Shown here one piece after another: positions 31,001 through 39,248 of a stretch of 64,000 bases of DNA (positions are counted from its first letter, which is position 1; each line of letters begins with the position of its first letter). The stretch is from Photorhabdus laumondii subsp. laumondii (GTDB lineage: Bacteria > Pseudomonadota > Gammaproteobacteria > Enterobacterales > Enterobacteriaceae), in NCBI RefSeq assembly GCF_003343245.1, contig NZ_CP024901.1:2542001-2606000 (forward strand), read 5' to 3'. Under the pieces are notes generated by a model. That model saw nothing but the letters and a program-made list of their open reading frames with translations, did no database searches and was not told the origin of the DNA. Both the position numbers and the translations under genes were made by a program.

Positions 31001-31941
31001 ATTTTTTCGAAAGTGGGGGTAATTCTTTGATGGCCGTTGCAATGGTTAATAAGATCAATGCGGCCTTTAATATTCGTTTTCCGTTACAGATACTTTTTCA
31101 ATCTCCTAATATAGCAGAATTGGCTAAGTGGATTGAACAGACAGACTCTAAAACAATATCAAGATTAATTTTATTGAATCAGGCAAGCAAAGACCCCATT
31201 TACTGTTGGCCGGGTTTGGGCGGATATCCTATGAGTTTGAGATTGCTTGCTAATAAAGTCGTTCCTGATCGGGCATTTTATGGAATACAGGCATATGGGA
31301 TAAACGAGAGTGAAATACCGTTTTCTTCTATCCAGAGAATGGCAGAAGAGGATATTAAAGAGATAAAGAAAATACAGCCAGAAGGGCCATATATATTGTG
31401 GGGATATTCATTTGGTGCCCGAGTAGCATTTGAAGTTGCATACCAGCTTGAACAAGCGGGAGAAGAAGTTAACGCATTGAATTTATTGGCTCCGGGATCT
31501 CCTCATCTTGATATGAAGCAAGCGGAATATATGGATAAAGGCGCTGAATTTACTAATCCGGCTTTTGTTAAAATACTTTTTTCTGTATTTTCTCGTTCAA
31601 TCAACAGCCCAATGGTTAAAACTTGCTTAGAACAAGTAAATAGTGAAACGACATTTATTAACTTTATATGTAGTCGTTTTAAAAACTTGGAACCATCATT
31701 AGTAAAACGTATCGTTAGGATTGTGACTTTGACTTATGATTTCAAGTACAGTATTGATGAGCTTTATCACAGACACCTAAAGGCACCTATAACTATTTTC
31801 AAGGCGAATAGAGATAATGATTCATTTATCGAGGAATCGGATGTGATTTCATCAATGTCGCCTAAAATAATTGAATTAATATCGGATCACTATCAACTGT
31901 TGGAAAGTGAAGGTGTTGCTGAGATTGAGAAAATAATCTAA
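28087..31941 (+). CDS. indC: Indigoidine synthetase, NRPS with A-Ox-T-TE architecture
   Basis: A 1284-residue single-module NRPS. The adenylation domain (about 30-460) has YIIYTSGSTGKPKGVMIEH, NLYGPTECTIN, YRTGDL and GYRIELDEIRH. An McbC/SagB-like FMN oxidase domain (about 520-880) is inserted before the last A subdomain (LTANGKVDY, about 916). The carrier domain has FFESGGNSLMA (Ser near 978), and the thioesterase has GYSFGARVAFE (Ser near 1108). This order and length match BpsA/IndC, which adenylates L-glutamine, cyclises it, oxidises it and releases the ring that dimerises to blue indigoidine. The locus is known in Photorhabdus, where it is usually silent. Confidence 0.96.
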   Translation: MLENNITQCDSINDVYLKEEAITLMDMLESQLKHQADGYVVIDQEESLSYADFYLRVKEIGYCLSEISSKNSVGIGLFCDPSIDLICGAWGILSADKAYLPLSPDYPTERLKYMIEDSGIDVIFTQSHLKAQLQDIAPKSVLIMTPEDVALTIKTRTIEDILGTVQVPKPTSLAYIIYTSGSTGKPKGVMIEHHSIVNQMRFLAKAFKLGCHSRILQKTPMSFDAAQWEILAPAIGGQVIMGPLGCYRDPDAIIKTILQHQVTTLQCVPTLLQALLDNPNFLDCLSLTQVFSGGEALTTKLATQFLNSFTHCELINLYGPTECTINSSFFRVTNETLPNYQTSISIGAPVDNTEYYVLDDDRLPVAVGEIGELYISGAQLARGYLHKPEMTKDKFICNHLVSGTQHQWLYRTGDLVTRGADGNTYFVGRVDSQVKLRGYRIELDEIRHAIEEHSWIKTAAMLIKKDARTGFQNLIACVELDEKEAALMDQGNSSSHHKSKADKLQVKAQLSNSGCRSEELCENRPTFLLPYQEGEIKQREYAFGRKTYRYFEGTEITVEKLKKLLTATQSNEISSLPLSHLTLNDFGYALRYFGQFTSHQRLLPKYAYASPGALYATQMYFELHNVLGLDAGIYYYHPVTHKLIKISTLSRRQMPTIKVHFIGKHEAIEPVYKNNIQEVLEMEAGHMMGLFDDVLPEIGLSIGKSEYQDECPDWYDGDIQDYYLGAFEICSYEHGLPPFETDIYLQTHAHKIPEMPCGLYHFSNGEFVRISDDIVRKKDVIAINQQVYDRSSFGVSIIPRCVPEWHYYITLGRRLHALQSNPLYIGLMSSGYSSKSNNDLPSAKRMRSILNALDRPMAAFYFCIGGGISQAQYMCEGMKEDVVHMKGPVEIIKDDLQQQLPQYMIPNKVLVFDKLPLTANGKVDYQSLSESKAVENVSTQRLLVPLHTDTEIRLGKIWMEVLKWDSVSALDDFFESGGNSLMAVAMVNKINAAFNIRFPLQILFQSPNIAELAKWIEQTDSKTISRLILLNQASKDPIYCWPGLGGYPMSLRLLANKVVPDRAFYGIQAYGINESEIPFSSIQRMAEEDIKEIKKIQPEGPYILWGYSFGARVAFEVAYQLEQAGEEVNALNLLAPGSPHLDMKQAEYMDKGAEFTNPAFVKILFSVFSRSINSPMVKTCLEQVNSETTFINFICSRFKNLEPSLVKRIVRIVTLTYDFKYSIDELYHRHLKAPITIFKANRDNDSFIEESDVISSMSPKIIELISDHYQLLESEGVAEIEKII

Positions 31942-32027
31942 TTTTAAAATTACCAGCGATATAGAAATATAATCTGCAAGGTTCAGTATTTAGTCGATAA
32001 TATCAAAAAAATTAAAAGGTATATAGT

Positions 32028-32984
32028 ATGAATATCAGCAATAAGGTTCCATTTAAATTCAGCCTTGAGGTAAAAGAAGCACTTGAATCAGGAAAGCCTG
32101 TTGTTGCTCTGGAATCTAATGTGATTACTCATGGTTTGGATTATCCTGATAATGTCACAACAGCTAAGAATGTTGAGCAGGCTGTTCGTGAAAGTGGGGC
32201 AATACCCGCAACGATAGGAATAGATAAGGGGGAATTTTTGATTGGAATGTCAGATGAGCAAATTGAAAAATTTGCGACAGCATCTCACGTTCCAAAGGTC
32301 ACGAGTCGAGATATTCCGGTCGTGTTAGCGAGTGGCGGTATGGGGGCGACCACTGTGGCATCGTCAATACTTGCAGCAGAAATAGCGGGTATTAAATTCT
32401 TCTGTTCTGCGGGTATTGGTGGGGTACATCGAGGGGCAGAGACGAGTATGGATATATCGGCAGACTTGACTCAGTTAACGCGTTCCCGAGTTGCTGTCGT
32501 ATGTGCTGGTGCAAAAAATATCCTCGATATTGGATTAACATTGGAGTTTTTGGAGACATGGAATGTGCCAGTCATCTCCTATCAGTCGGATGATTTTCCT
32601 GCATTCTATTGCCGTTCCAGCGGATTCAAAAGCCCACAGCGCCTTGATGAACTTGCCGTCATTGCCAAAGCTATTGAGATAAATTGGATGCTGCCAGGAG
32701 GAAAAGGGGTATTAATTACGACGCCAACTAAGCCTGAGGATGCTCTGGATAATCAAAAGATTGATATAATTATACAGGAAGCTGTATTAGAGGCTAAGAA
32801 GAAAAATATTGTTGGCAACTCGTTGACAAAGTATTTGATGAGAATGGTGGATCGAGAAACCGATGGAATTTCTGCGAAAGCCAATATGGCTGTATTAGTT
32901 AATACCGCAGAAGTTGCTGGAAAGTTAGCGGTAGCCGCTTGCTTGCAATCATCGACCTTTTTTGCTCGCATTAAGAGCCAATGA
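32028..32984 (+). CDS. indA: Pseudouridine-5'-phosphate glycosidase-like protein IndA (PsuG family)
   Basis: A 318-residue protein. [18 protein letters not shown] is the start of the PsuG fold, [20 protein letters not shown] and [20 protein letters not shown] (about residue 130) the active-site loops, and [20 protein letters not shown] carries the catalytic Lys. PsuG reversibly joins uracil and ribose 5-phosphate by a C-C bond. Beside indC it could attach ribose phosphate to the NRPS-derived ring, with IndB then removing phosphate. It is about 87 bases after indC, same strand. Confidence 0.92.
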   Translation: MNISNKVPFKFSLEVKEALESGKPVVALESNVITHGLDYPDNVTTAKNVEQAVRESGAIPATIGIDKGEFLIGMSDEQIEKFATASHVPKVTSRDIPVVLASGGMGATTVASSILAAEIAGIKFFCSAGIGGVHRGAETSMDISADLTQLTRSRVAVVCAGAKNILDIGLTLEFLETWNVPVISYQSDDFPAFYCRSSGFKSPQRLDELAVIAKAIEINWMLPGGKGVLITTPTKPEDALDNQKIDIIIQEAVLEAKKKNIVGNSLTKYLMRMVDRETDGISAKANMAVLVNTAEVAGKLAVAACLQSSTFFARIKSQ

Positions 32985-33195
32985 AAAGGGCCTCAGGCTC
33001 ACTTTAAATGACAGTGAGAAGGTGCTGCGCGAGGAGGTGGTCCGCCGCAGCACTACCGGTGAGCATCTGACCGTGCAACTGGAAGAGGTTCGATCGGCGC
33101 TGAAAGATTCGCAGGAAGAAATTTGGAGCCTACAGGCCGAATTGCTGCAACTGGCCTGTCAGACAATAAAAGGGAAGAAAGGGGAAATTGCATGA
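32985..33195 (+). pseudogene. 5'-truncated coiled-coil protein fragment
   Basis: An open frame runs from inside the indA tail to a stop at 33195 with no good start codon, so it looks like the 3' end of a lost gene. The residues form a coiled coil (VVRRSTTGEHLTVQLEEVRS and following). It is more GC-rich than indA and uses different codons. An ATG at 33192 overlaps its stop and opens a frame of only 17 codons (MNDDLKTRNYTGNASIF). The style suggests plasmid or integrative-element genes. I do not recognise the family. Confidence 0.45.
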
Positions 33196-33281
33196 ATGAT
33201 GATTTAAAAACCCGCAACTACACGGGTAATGCCAGCATTTTTTAATGGCCGCAGTTGTCGGTTGTGTCGTTTTGCTATCAA

Positions 33282-33686
33282 TTAATCAATAAAAACACTA
33301 ACCGGTATACCAAAACGAACTGAGAGTTTACGCATAGCTTCAAGCGTTAACGAACGTTCACCTTTCAAAATACGACTAACAAGGGAACGCTTCCCTATTT
33401 CATCCTCAAAATCAGTCTGATTCAGGCCGTACTGATCCATCAATGTACGTAGAATTGCGACACCGCTTTGTGTGCTAGCAATACGTTCATTGAACTCTGG
33501 CGCATTACTTTCGTATGTGTCAATTTTAGCTGTAAGCATATCGACCAGCGGACTATCTGGATGGTGCTCGACCAGATATTCTACCAGCTTTATAGCCTCA
33601 TCATAATCTTTGCGTGAAGTGCTGCCCCCTAAGAGAGGGACAATGCTTACCAAGCCATTTGCTGCCTGAATTGCTTCGTTGATCAT
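33282..33686 (-). CDS. higA: HigA-type antitoxin (orphan)
   Basis: A 134-residue protein resembling E. coli HigA. The N-terminal half reads LVEYLVEHHPDSPLVDMLTA, followed by AILRTLMDQYGLNQTDFEDE, a helix-turn-helix of the XRE type, and LVSRILKGERSLTLEAMRKL. The end FGIPVSVFID is typical. HigA neutralises HigB mRNA interferase and represses its operon. HigB normally precedes it, but here only about 11 C-terminal codons of HigB remain, so the antitoxin is orphaned. It lies at the left edge of a rearranged segment. Confidence 0.88.
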   Translation of the reverse strand: MINEAIQAANGLVSIVPLLGGSTSRKDYDEAIKLVEYLVEHHPDSPLVDMLTAKIDTYESNAPEFNERIASTQSGVAILRTLMDQYGLNQTDFEDEIGKRSLVSRILKGERSLTLEAMRKLSVRFGIPVSVFID

Positions 33687-33727
33687 TATTCTTTATTCCT
33701 CCGGTAATAATCTGTCAATTTGTCATA
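33687..33727 (-). pseudogene. higB: C-terminal remnant of HigB toxin
   Basis: Read on the minus strand, the bases before higA encode KLTDYYRRNKE and a stop, which resembles the usual HigB C-terminal end and overlaps the higA start region. The rest of higB is absent: at 33728 the sequence switches to an mhpD fragment. Confidence 0.55.
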
Positions 33728-34060
33728 ACAGATTGTGTTTCAGGATAAAACCAATTTCACCTTCAGCTTTCGGCGCAATTAATTGTTCAATGGGTACAGT
33801 GGCATTGTTTTTGTAATGCATATCTGAGGTGAGAATGCCAAAATCGGGTTGATCGACGTCCAATATATCCATAACTGCTTGGCTAGTGATACCGATTTTT
33901 TTACCGACAATTCGCTCTCCAGTTGTTTCCAACCGGTAAGCAATAACTTTTTGCTGGATGAGATAGGCGTCGTGTAACGTTAATTCTGGATATTCATCAG
34001 AGATAGGATCGATGGCTTGATGACTCTGCCATGATTGAAACAATTTTTCACTAAGATGGG
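33728..34060 (-). pseudogene. Internal fragment of mhpD (direct repeat of 47919-48251)
   Basis: About 333 bases are nearly identical to the middle and 5' part of the intact hydratase gene at 47485-48267; I count about five differences. The fragment lacks the first codons and the whole C-terminal half, so it cannot encode an enzyme. The left junction is with a higB tail, the right with half an ERIC. Both copies are in the same orientation and flank the nine-gene island. Confidence 0.92.
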
Positions 34061-34109
34061 GTGAGCGAGTGCAGCCAACAAAGAGGCAGCTTGAAAGATA
34101 ACGGGTATA
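34058..34109 (+). repeat. Half ERIC joined to the mhpD fragment
   Basis: GGGGTGAGCGAGTGCAGCCA to ACGGGTATA is the right half of an ERIC. The break is at the palindrome centre, where GATGGG of mhpD meets GGGGTGAG. Confidence 0.85.
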
Positions 34110-34697
34110 GCATCAATTGAAATAATGAGGGCAGAGAGTACCGATTTTCATCCGGGCTCATTGAAGCCGAATATATGTTTTCGACTTCGTTGCCAGAAAA
34201 TTTATTTATCTACTTGAATCGAGTCGGTGTCCATATATCTATTTAGATACATCAATTGATACCTATTGGAAATTATTTTAATTAGTAATTATTTTAATAA
34301 GAAATTAGGCGATATTGGTACTTACTCATACTCCCATAAAGATATTAATTTTATTTTTCAAATAGTTGAATATTTATTACTTTGCGTGATTAATAATTTA
34401 TTGAAATGATTGTTAAGATAATTTATGGTTTCATCAATGAAATGTTTATACCCTATGGATTTCAAGATGCATCGCGACGGCAAAGGAACGAATCCCCGGG
34501 AGCATAGGTAACTATGTGACCGGGGTGAGTGAGTGCAGCCAACAAAGAGGCAACTTGAAAGATAACGGGTATATTTTCGCTGGCATTGATTGTTAAGAGG
34601 TTATAAGCACCGCAGTACTTATTCTGTTGCTACTAGTAAAGAACTGCTTGTTATAGAGATCAGAGATGCGTTTTATTTCAGAAACAGGAGAGGCAAG
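34110..34697. other. AT-rich leader of the nine-gene island
   Basis: No gene found. Contains a full ERIC at 34447-34573. The promoter of the island operon is presumably here, but no convincing boxes were assigned. Confidence 0.6.
34447..34573 (+). repeat. ERIC element, full length
   Basis: Begins TATACCCTATGGATTTCAAG and ends GAAAGATAACGGGTATA. It lies about 125 bases before the first island gene. Confidence 0.93.
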
Positions 34698-37600
34698 GTG
34701 AGTGAACAAAATCAGACTGTAACTTTACCCGATAAAAAAGATATAGGATTACTGACCGAAGAAGGACTCTGGGATAACTGGCTGGATATAGATGCGGTGA
34801 AAAAACTGGTTAACCACCCGTTACTCATCGCAATGAGTGAAGAACGAATCACTCTGTCCGGAATGCGTTATTTCTTGATTCAACATCATTATTATTCACG
34901 TAACTTTACTCGCTTTTTGTGTGCTCTGATCAGCCATATTGATAACTTCAATGATATTCATCATCTGATGGAAAATTTACGTGAAGAGATGGGGGTAAAT
35001 GGAGAGGGAAAAGTCACTCACGCTGAGTTGTTTCAGCGCTCATTGATGGAAACAGGTGCACAGGTCAGTTCTATTCCTGCACTTGAAGAAACCTCTCATC
35101 TTGCTTCGTGTGTCCTGAATTATTGCCGCTCAGGAGAAATTGCTGATGGTTTAGCTGCACTTTGCTTGGGGGCCGAAGCAATTGTTCCAATGATCTACAA
35201 GCCCGTATTACATGCTCTTACGCACTTAGGTGTTGCTGAACGGGGATTAGAATTTTTCAAATTACATATTGAAGAGGACGAAGATCATGCCATTACCATG
35301 ATGCATATTCTTCACAATATTATAGAAAATAACGAACAGTTATCGAAGCGAGTAAAGGCGGTTGGTAAAAATACGATATTGCTGCGCTGTAGAATGTTTG
35401 ATGCTGTGTATGAAAATATAAAAAATGAGATACTTTTCACTGAAGACGCGTGCAGGACTTTTGAAAAGTACGAATCAAATGTGCGTAGCTACTGCCGTAA
35501 CTATCCGGCCATATTTACTACGGCAAGCAATGCCTTAGTGACTGACAAGCAGGGTAAATCATGGATTGATTTTTTATCAGGAGCTGGATCATTAAATTAC
35601 GGCCACAACAACCCTCGATTAAAATCTCATCTTATTGAATATATTGAAAAAGATGGCATAACTCATTCTCTGGATTTATATACCAATGCAAAACGGGCAT
35701 TCATTGAAAGCTTTAATCAGCAGATACTGAAACCACGGGGCTTGCAGTATCGTTTTCAGTTTACCGGGCCGACAGGAACCAATGCAGTTGAAGCTGCAAT
35801 GAAAATCGCACGCAAAGTTACAGGGTGCAGCGATATTGTTGCGTTTACCAATGCGTTTCACGGAATGTCTCTGGGTGCCCTTGCAGCCACAGCCAGAGAG
35901 AAAAAACGAAATGCTGCAGGTGTTTCCCTAAACAATATAGTACGCCTTCCTTTCGAAAATTTCCTTAGTCAGAATGACACGTCACTGGACGTTTTGGAGA
36001 AAATGCTAGTTTCTCCGGGCTCCGGTATTGACTTGCCTGCAGCAATTATTCTTGAAACTATTCAAGCAGAGGGGGGCGTCAATGTGGCAAGCGTAGAATG
36101 GTTACGGGGTGTAGCAGAAATCGCAGCTGCAAACAATATACTGCTTATTGTTGATGATATTCAGGCTGGTTGTGGTCGTACAGGAACTTTCTTCAGCTTC
36201 GAAGATGCTGGGATAAAACCGGATATCATCTGCCTTGCAAAGTCTATTTCAGGATATGGACTCCCTATGTCTCTTGTTCTAATGAAACCGGAACTGGATA
36301 TATGGCAACCTGGAGAACATAACGGAACTTTCCGTGGTAATAACCTTGCATTTATTGGTGCCACATATGCTCTTGATTACTGGCATGATCCACATTTCTT
36401 GCGAAGTCTTAAAGACAAATCGGAAATTGTGCATAAATATCTGCTGGGTCTGCATCAACGATACCCCCAATTGATCAGAACAATCCGGGGAAAAGGAATG
36501 TTATGGGGCTTAGAACTCTTTTCTTCGCAGGCAGCAGAAAATGTCAGAAACCAAGCCACTGAGTTAGGACTCATTATAGAAACATGTGGTCCGCTGGGAC
36601 AGGTCATCAAATTACTTCCCCCGTTGACTATCGAAATCAATGTCCTTGAGCATGGATTATTATTACTTGAAAAATCTCTAAAACAAGTTTCCGTTCAGTT
36701 AGGTATGGAGAATAAAATAAATACTTCATCATTAACACCTCATGACACTCTGTTTTATCAAGACGAAATCTTGATTGAAAAAAAATTACTTAGTCTTGAC
36801 GAAAATGAAAAATCCTCTTTATTAGAAGCGCAGAAAAGCCTAAGCCAAAAACTCATTGATGGAGGACTAAATTTTGAGGGAAAAAACTATCCGGTTTCAA
36901 TTCGTCCTCTTCTTTTGTCTGATAACCTAATTCGGCAACTCGCCAGCATCGGTGAGCGTTTTACAGAAGTATTTGAAAAATTTGCTCATGCATGGGTGGA
37001 AAATGTCTCGATACGTGAATATTTTCCGACTTATAAGAAAAGCGAACATTATTTATTTAATTTGCCAAATCATACCCCTTTGACCAGAATTTTCCGCCTG
37101 GATGGTCTTTTCAGTGAAGATGGAACTTATCAGATCTTGGAAACTAATACCGATTGCCCCGGGGGAGTGATCCAAAATGGGATTGCAGGTGCATTATGGT
37201 CAGAGGTGTCAAACCCTTTACTGAACGGTATTGAAGCCAGTGCCGATTTTCAGCCCTTTGTCCAAAATCCGGATTTATTTCTTGAGACATTACTGGAAAC
37301 TCATCGCGAACGTACCGGAGAGCCAGCCAGAAGAGCAGCCATTGTCACTTATAAAGGCCGGTTCAAAAATGAGGTAACCTGGATGGTAAATGGTTTCAAT
37401 CGTCTGGGGGTTCCTACCGAGGAAATTGATGCGTCTCTATTACGTCGACATAACAACAAGGTAATAGATCCGCAGGGTCGTGTTATTGATGTGGTCTATA
37501 ACAAACTCGATTTGCGCGATTTGATCGATGAACCTGAAGTTGAAGAATACCTTACTGCAACATCTCATGGAGAAGTCACTTTCATCAATCCTCTCATCTG

Positions 37601-38117
37601 CCAATGGCCGCTCGCAGATAAAGCTATAATGGCTGTCCTAAGTGATCCGCAAATGCTCTTTTTCCTGCCTGAAGAGGAAAAGGCTTTTTGTCTTAAACAT
37701 ATTCCCTGGACACGCATCCTCCGCGCATGCCAAACGACATCCCCTCAGGGAAGGCAAATCGATCTAGTTGATTGGGCAATTCAAGAACGAGGGACTCTTG
37801 TGCTCAAACCTTCTAATGCAACAAGAGGAGAAGGTCTGTTGGTCGGTCCGTTTACCACCGCTCAGGAATGGGAAACGGCCTTACATCTTGCAGCGCAAAG
37901 CGACGAAACATGGGTCATTCAACGATACATTCGCGGGCGTGTGATTTCCGTAGTTCATCCTGATATTGGCGTTACAGATTCAATGTGGTCAGGTGTGGAT
38001 ACCTATGTATATGGTGGCCGGTTTGCAGGTTTTCAGGCACGTGCCAGTTTTGATCCGGTCATGAATGTAGGGTGCCGGGGAATTCTTTTGCCGGTAGTAA
38101 AAATTAAAGAGGCATAA
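34698..38117 (+). CDS. Trifunctional protein: heme oxygenase-like oxidase domain, class III aminotransferase, ATP-grasp-like domain
   Basis: A 1139-residue fusion from GTG 34698, which follows AGGAG; the open frame extends upstream without a good start. Residues about 10-240 are helical with scattered Glu/His (QHHYYSRNF, REEMG, HIEEDEDHA), as in heme-oxygenase-like diiron oxidases or TENA/PqqC proteins. Residues about 255-665 are a PLP class III aminotransferase close to diaminobutyrate transaminases (FTGPTGTNAVEAAMKIARK, VDDIQAGCGRTG, Lys515 in LAKSIS). Residues about 680-1139 resemble a circularly permuted ATP-grasp/glutathionylspermidine synthase-like ligase (QILETNTDCPGG, VLKPSNATRGEG, VIQRYIRGR). 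It could make 2,4-diaminobutyrate or a similar amine, oxidise it and couple it. I know no named protein with this fusion. It is the first gene of the operon. Confidence 0.8.
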   Translation: MSEQNQTVTLPDKKDIGLLTEEGLWDNWLDIDAVKKLVNHPLLIAMSEERITLSGMRYFLIQHHYYSRNFTRFLCALISHIDNFNDIHHLMENLREEMGVNGEGKVTHAELFQRSLMETGAQVSSIPALEETSHLASCVLNYCRSGEIADGLAALCLGAEAIVPMIYKPVLHALTHLGVAERGLEFFKLHIEEDEDHAITMMHILHNIIENNEQLSKRVKAVGKNTILLRCRMFDAVYENIKNEILFTEDACRTFEKYESNVRSYCRNYPAIFTTASNALVTDKQGKSWIDFLSGAGSLNYGHNNPRLKSHLIEYIEKDGITHSLDLYTNAKRAFIESFNQQILKPRGLQYRFQFTGPTGTNAVEAAMKIARKVTGCSDIVAFTNAFHGMSLGALAATAREKKRNAAGVSLNNIVRLPFENFLSQNDTSLDVLEKMLVSPGSGIDLPAAIILETIQAEGGVNVASVEWLRGVAEIAAANNILLIVDDIQAGCGRTGTFFSFEDAGIKPDIICLAKSISGYGLPMSLVLMKPELDIWQPGEHNGTFRGNNLAFIGATYALDYWHDPHFLRSLKDKSEIVHKYLLGLHQRYPQLIRTIRGKGMLWGLELFSSQAAENVRNQATELGLIIETCGPLGQVIKLLPPLTIEINVLEHGLLLLEKSLKQVSVQLGMENKINTSSLTPHDTLFYQDEILIEKKLLSLDENEKSSLLEAQKSLSQKLIDGGLNFEGKNYPVSIRPLLLSDNLIRQLASIGERFTEVFEKFAHAWVENVSIREYFPTYKKSEHYLFNLPNHTPLTRIFRLDGLFSEDGTYQILETNTDCPGGVIQNGIAGALWSEVSNPLLNGIEASADFQPFVQNPDLFLETLLETHRERTGEPARRAAIVTYKGRFKNEVTWMVNGFNRLGVPTEEIDASLLRRHNNKVIDPQGRVIDVVYNKLDLRDLIDEPEVEEYLTATSHGEVTFINPLICQWPLADKAIMAVLSDPQMLFFLPEEEKAFCLKHIPWTRILRACQTTSPQGRQIDLVDWAIQERGTLVLKPSNATRGEGLLVGPFTTAQEWETALHLAAQSDETWVIQRYIRGRVISVVHPDIGVTDSMWSGVDTYVYGGRFAGFQARASFDPVMNVGCRGILLPVVKIKEA

Positions 38118-38119
38118 CT

Positions 38120-39238
38120 ATGGCGAATTCCATTTCACTTAACAATCCACGGCTTCAGCCAACGGTTGTTGCTGTTCCGATTAGCAATAATGCCATTGCA
38201 ATACATTCCGGTACCCGTCAGGGTGAAGCAAGCAAAATAATTCCAGATCCCGATGGCTGGAAAATAGTTGCGCTTAACCACATGCAAGGAAAATTGAACA
38301 GCAGTGGTCTTCTTAAAGTATTGAAGCAAAACGGTCATGACGTTGAAGAGTCGGCGTTAACACAATTGATCGAGGAACTTCAATCTCACAACCTCGTTCA
38401 GGATGAGAAATATTTCGATTATCAGGCTCTCGGTGCCGATCAAAGAGAGCGTTATTCCCGAAATCTCAATGGATTTGCTGCGTTAAGTGACAATGGCATT
38501 TCACCCGCTGAGTATCAGCAGAAACTTTTCAAAGGGCATGTGCTACTGTTAGGATGTGGTGGGCTTGGAAGCTGCACGGCAACGGCGCTGGCAATGACTG
38601 GCTGCGGTACCATCACTGTCGTTGATTTCGATGATATTGAACTTAGTAACCTCAACAGGCAGCTTTATATCGTTGATGACATAGGGATGCGGAAAGTCGA
38701 AGGGTTAAAATCTCGTCTTAATAAGATCAATCCGGACGTCACGGTAAATACAGTATTCAAGCGTATAACCGGTTCAGATGTTGTTAAGGAATTAATTTCT
38801 CAATTCAAACCCGATATCGTCGTAGCTGCAATTGACCGACCGGTTATCGCTGCTGACCGCTGGATCAGTGACGCCTGTTTTGACATGGGAATTCCGGGTG
38901 TTTTCAACAGCGTTTCTGCCGGAATGGGTATGTTCTGGACAAAATTCCCTGACCAGAGCGGTTGTTTCCGCTGCGACGAAAAGTGGTCACGGACTCAGGA
39001 TCCTGACCATTACTCCATGCGCGCCTGGCGAGAAGAACATGATTTAATCCCTGCGACTTCGGCTTTCAGTTATTCGGCAATGATTGTCGGAGGGATGATG
39101 TCTGCGGATATCATCAGGAAACTTGTTGGATGGCCAATGATTTCAGCAGGGAAACTGGTAACTATCTCATTCACAACTCTACAAACGAATGTTGAGGATA
39201 AACCGCAACATCCAGATTGTGAACTTTGTGCATATTGA
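38120..39238 (+). CDS. ThiF/MoeB/E1-like adenylyltransferase
   Basis: A 372-residue protein. The N-terminal 120 residues look like a small winged-helix (DGWKIVALNHMQGKLNSSGL), as in peptide-binding domains of some ThiF-like RiPP enzymes. The E1 domain has LLLGCGGLGSCTATALA (ATP loop, about 141-157), VDFDDIELSNLNRQLY and a zinc site (Cys282, Cys285, Cys367, Cys370). Such enzymes adenylate a C-terminal carboxylate for thiolation, amidation or, in MccB, N-P bond formation. The start lies 2 bases after the previous stop. The acceptor is unknown; no precursor peptide was found nearby. Confidence 0.88.
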   Translation: MANSISLNNPRLQPTVVAVPISNNAIAIHSGTRQGEASKIIPDPDGWKIVALNHMQGKLNSSGLLKVLKQNGHDVEESALTQLIEELQSHNLVQDEKYFDYQALGADQRERYSRNLNGFAALSDNGISPAEYQQKLFKGHVLLLGCGGLGSCTATALAMTGCGTITVVDFDDIELSNLNRQLYIVDDIGMRKVEGLKSRLNKINPDVTVNTVFKRITGSDVVKELISQFKPDIVVAAIDRPVIAADRWISDACFDMGIPGVFNSVSAGMGMFWTKFPDQSGCFRCDEKWSRTQDPDHYSMRAWREEHDLIPATSAFSYSAMIVGGMMSADIIRKLVGWPMISAGKLVTISFTTLQTNVEDKPQHPDCELCAY

Positions 39239-39248
39239 GGACACCAAC

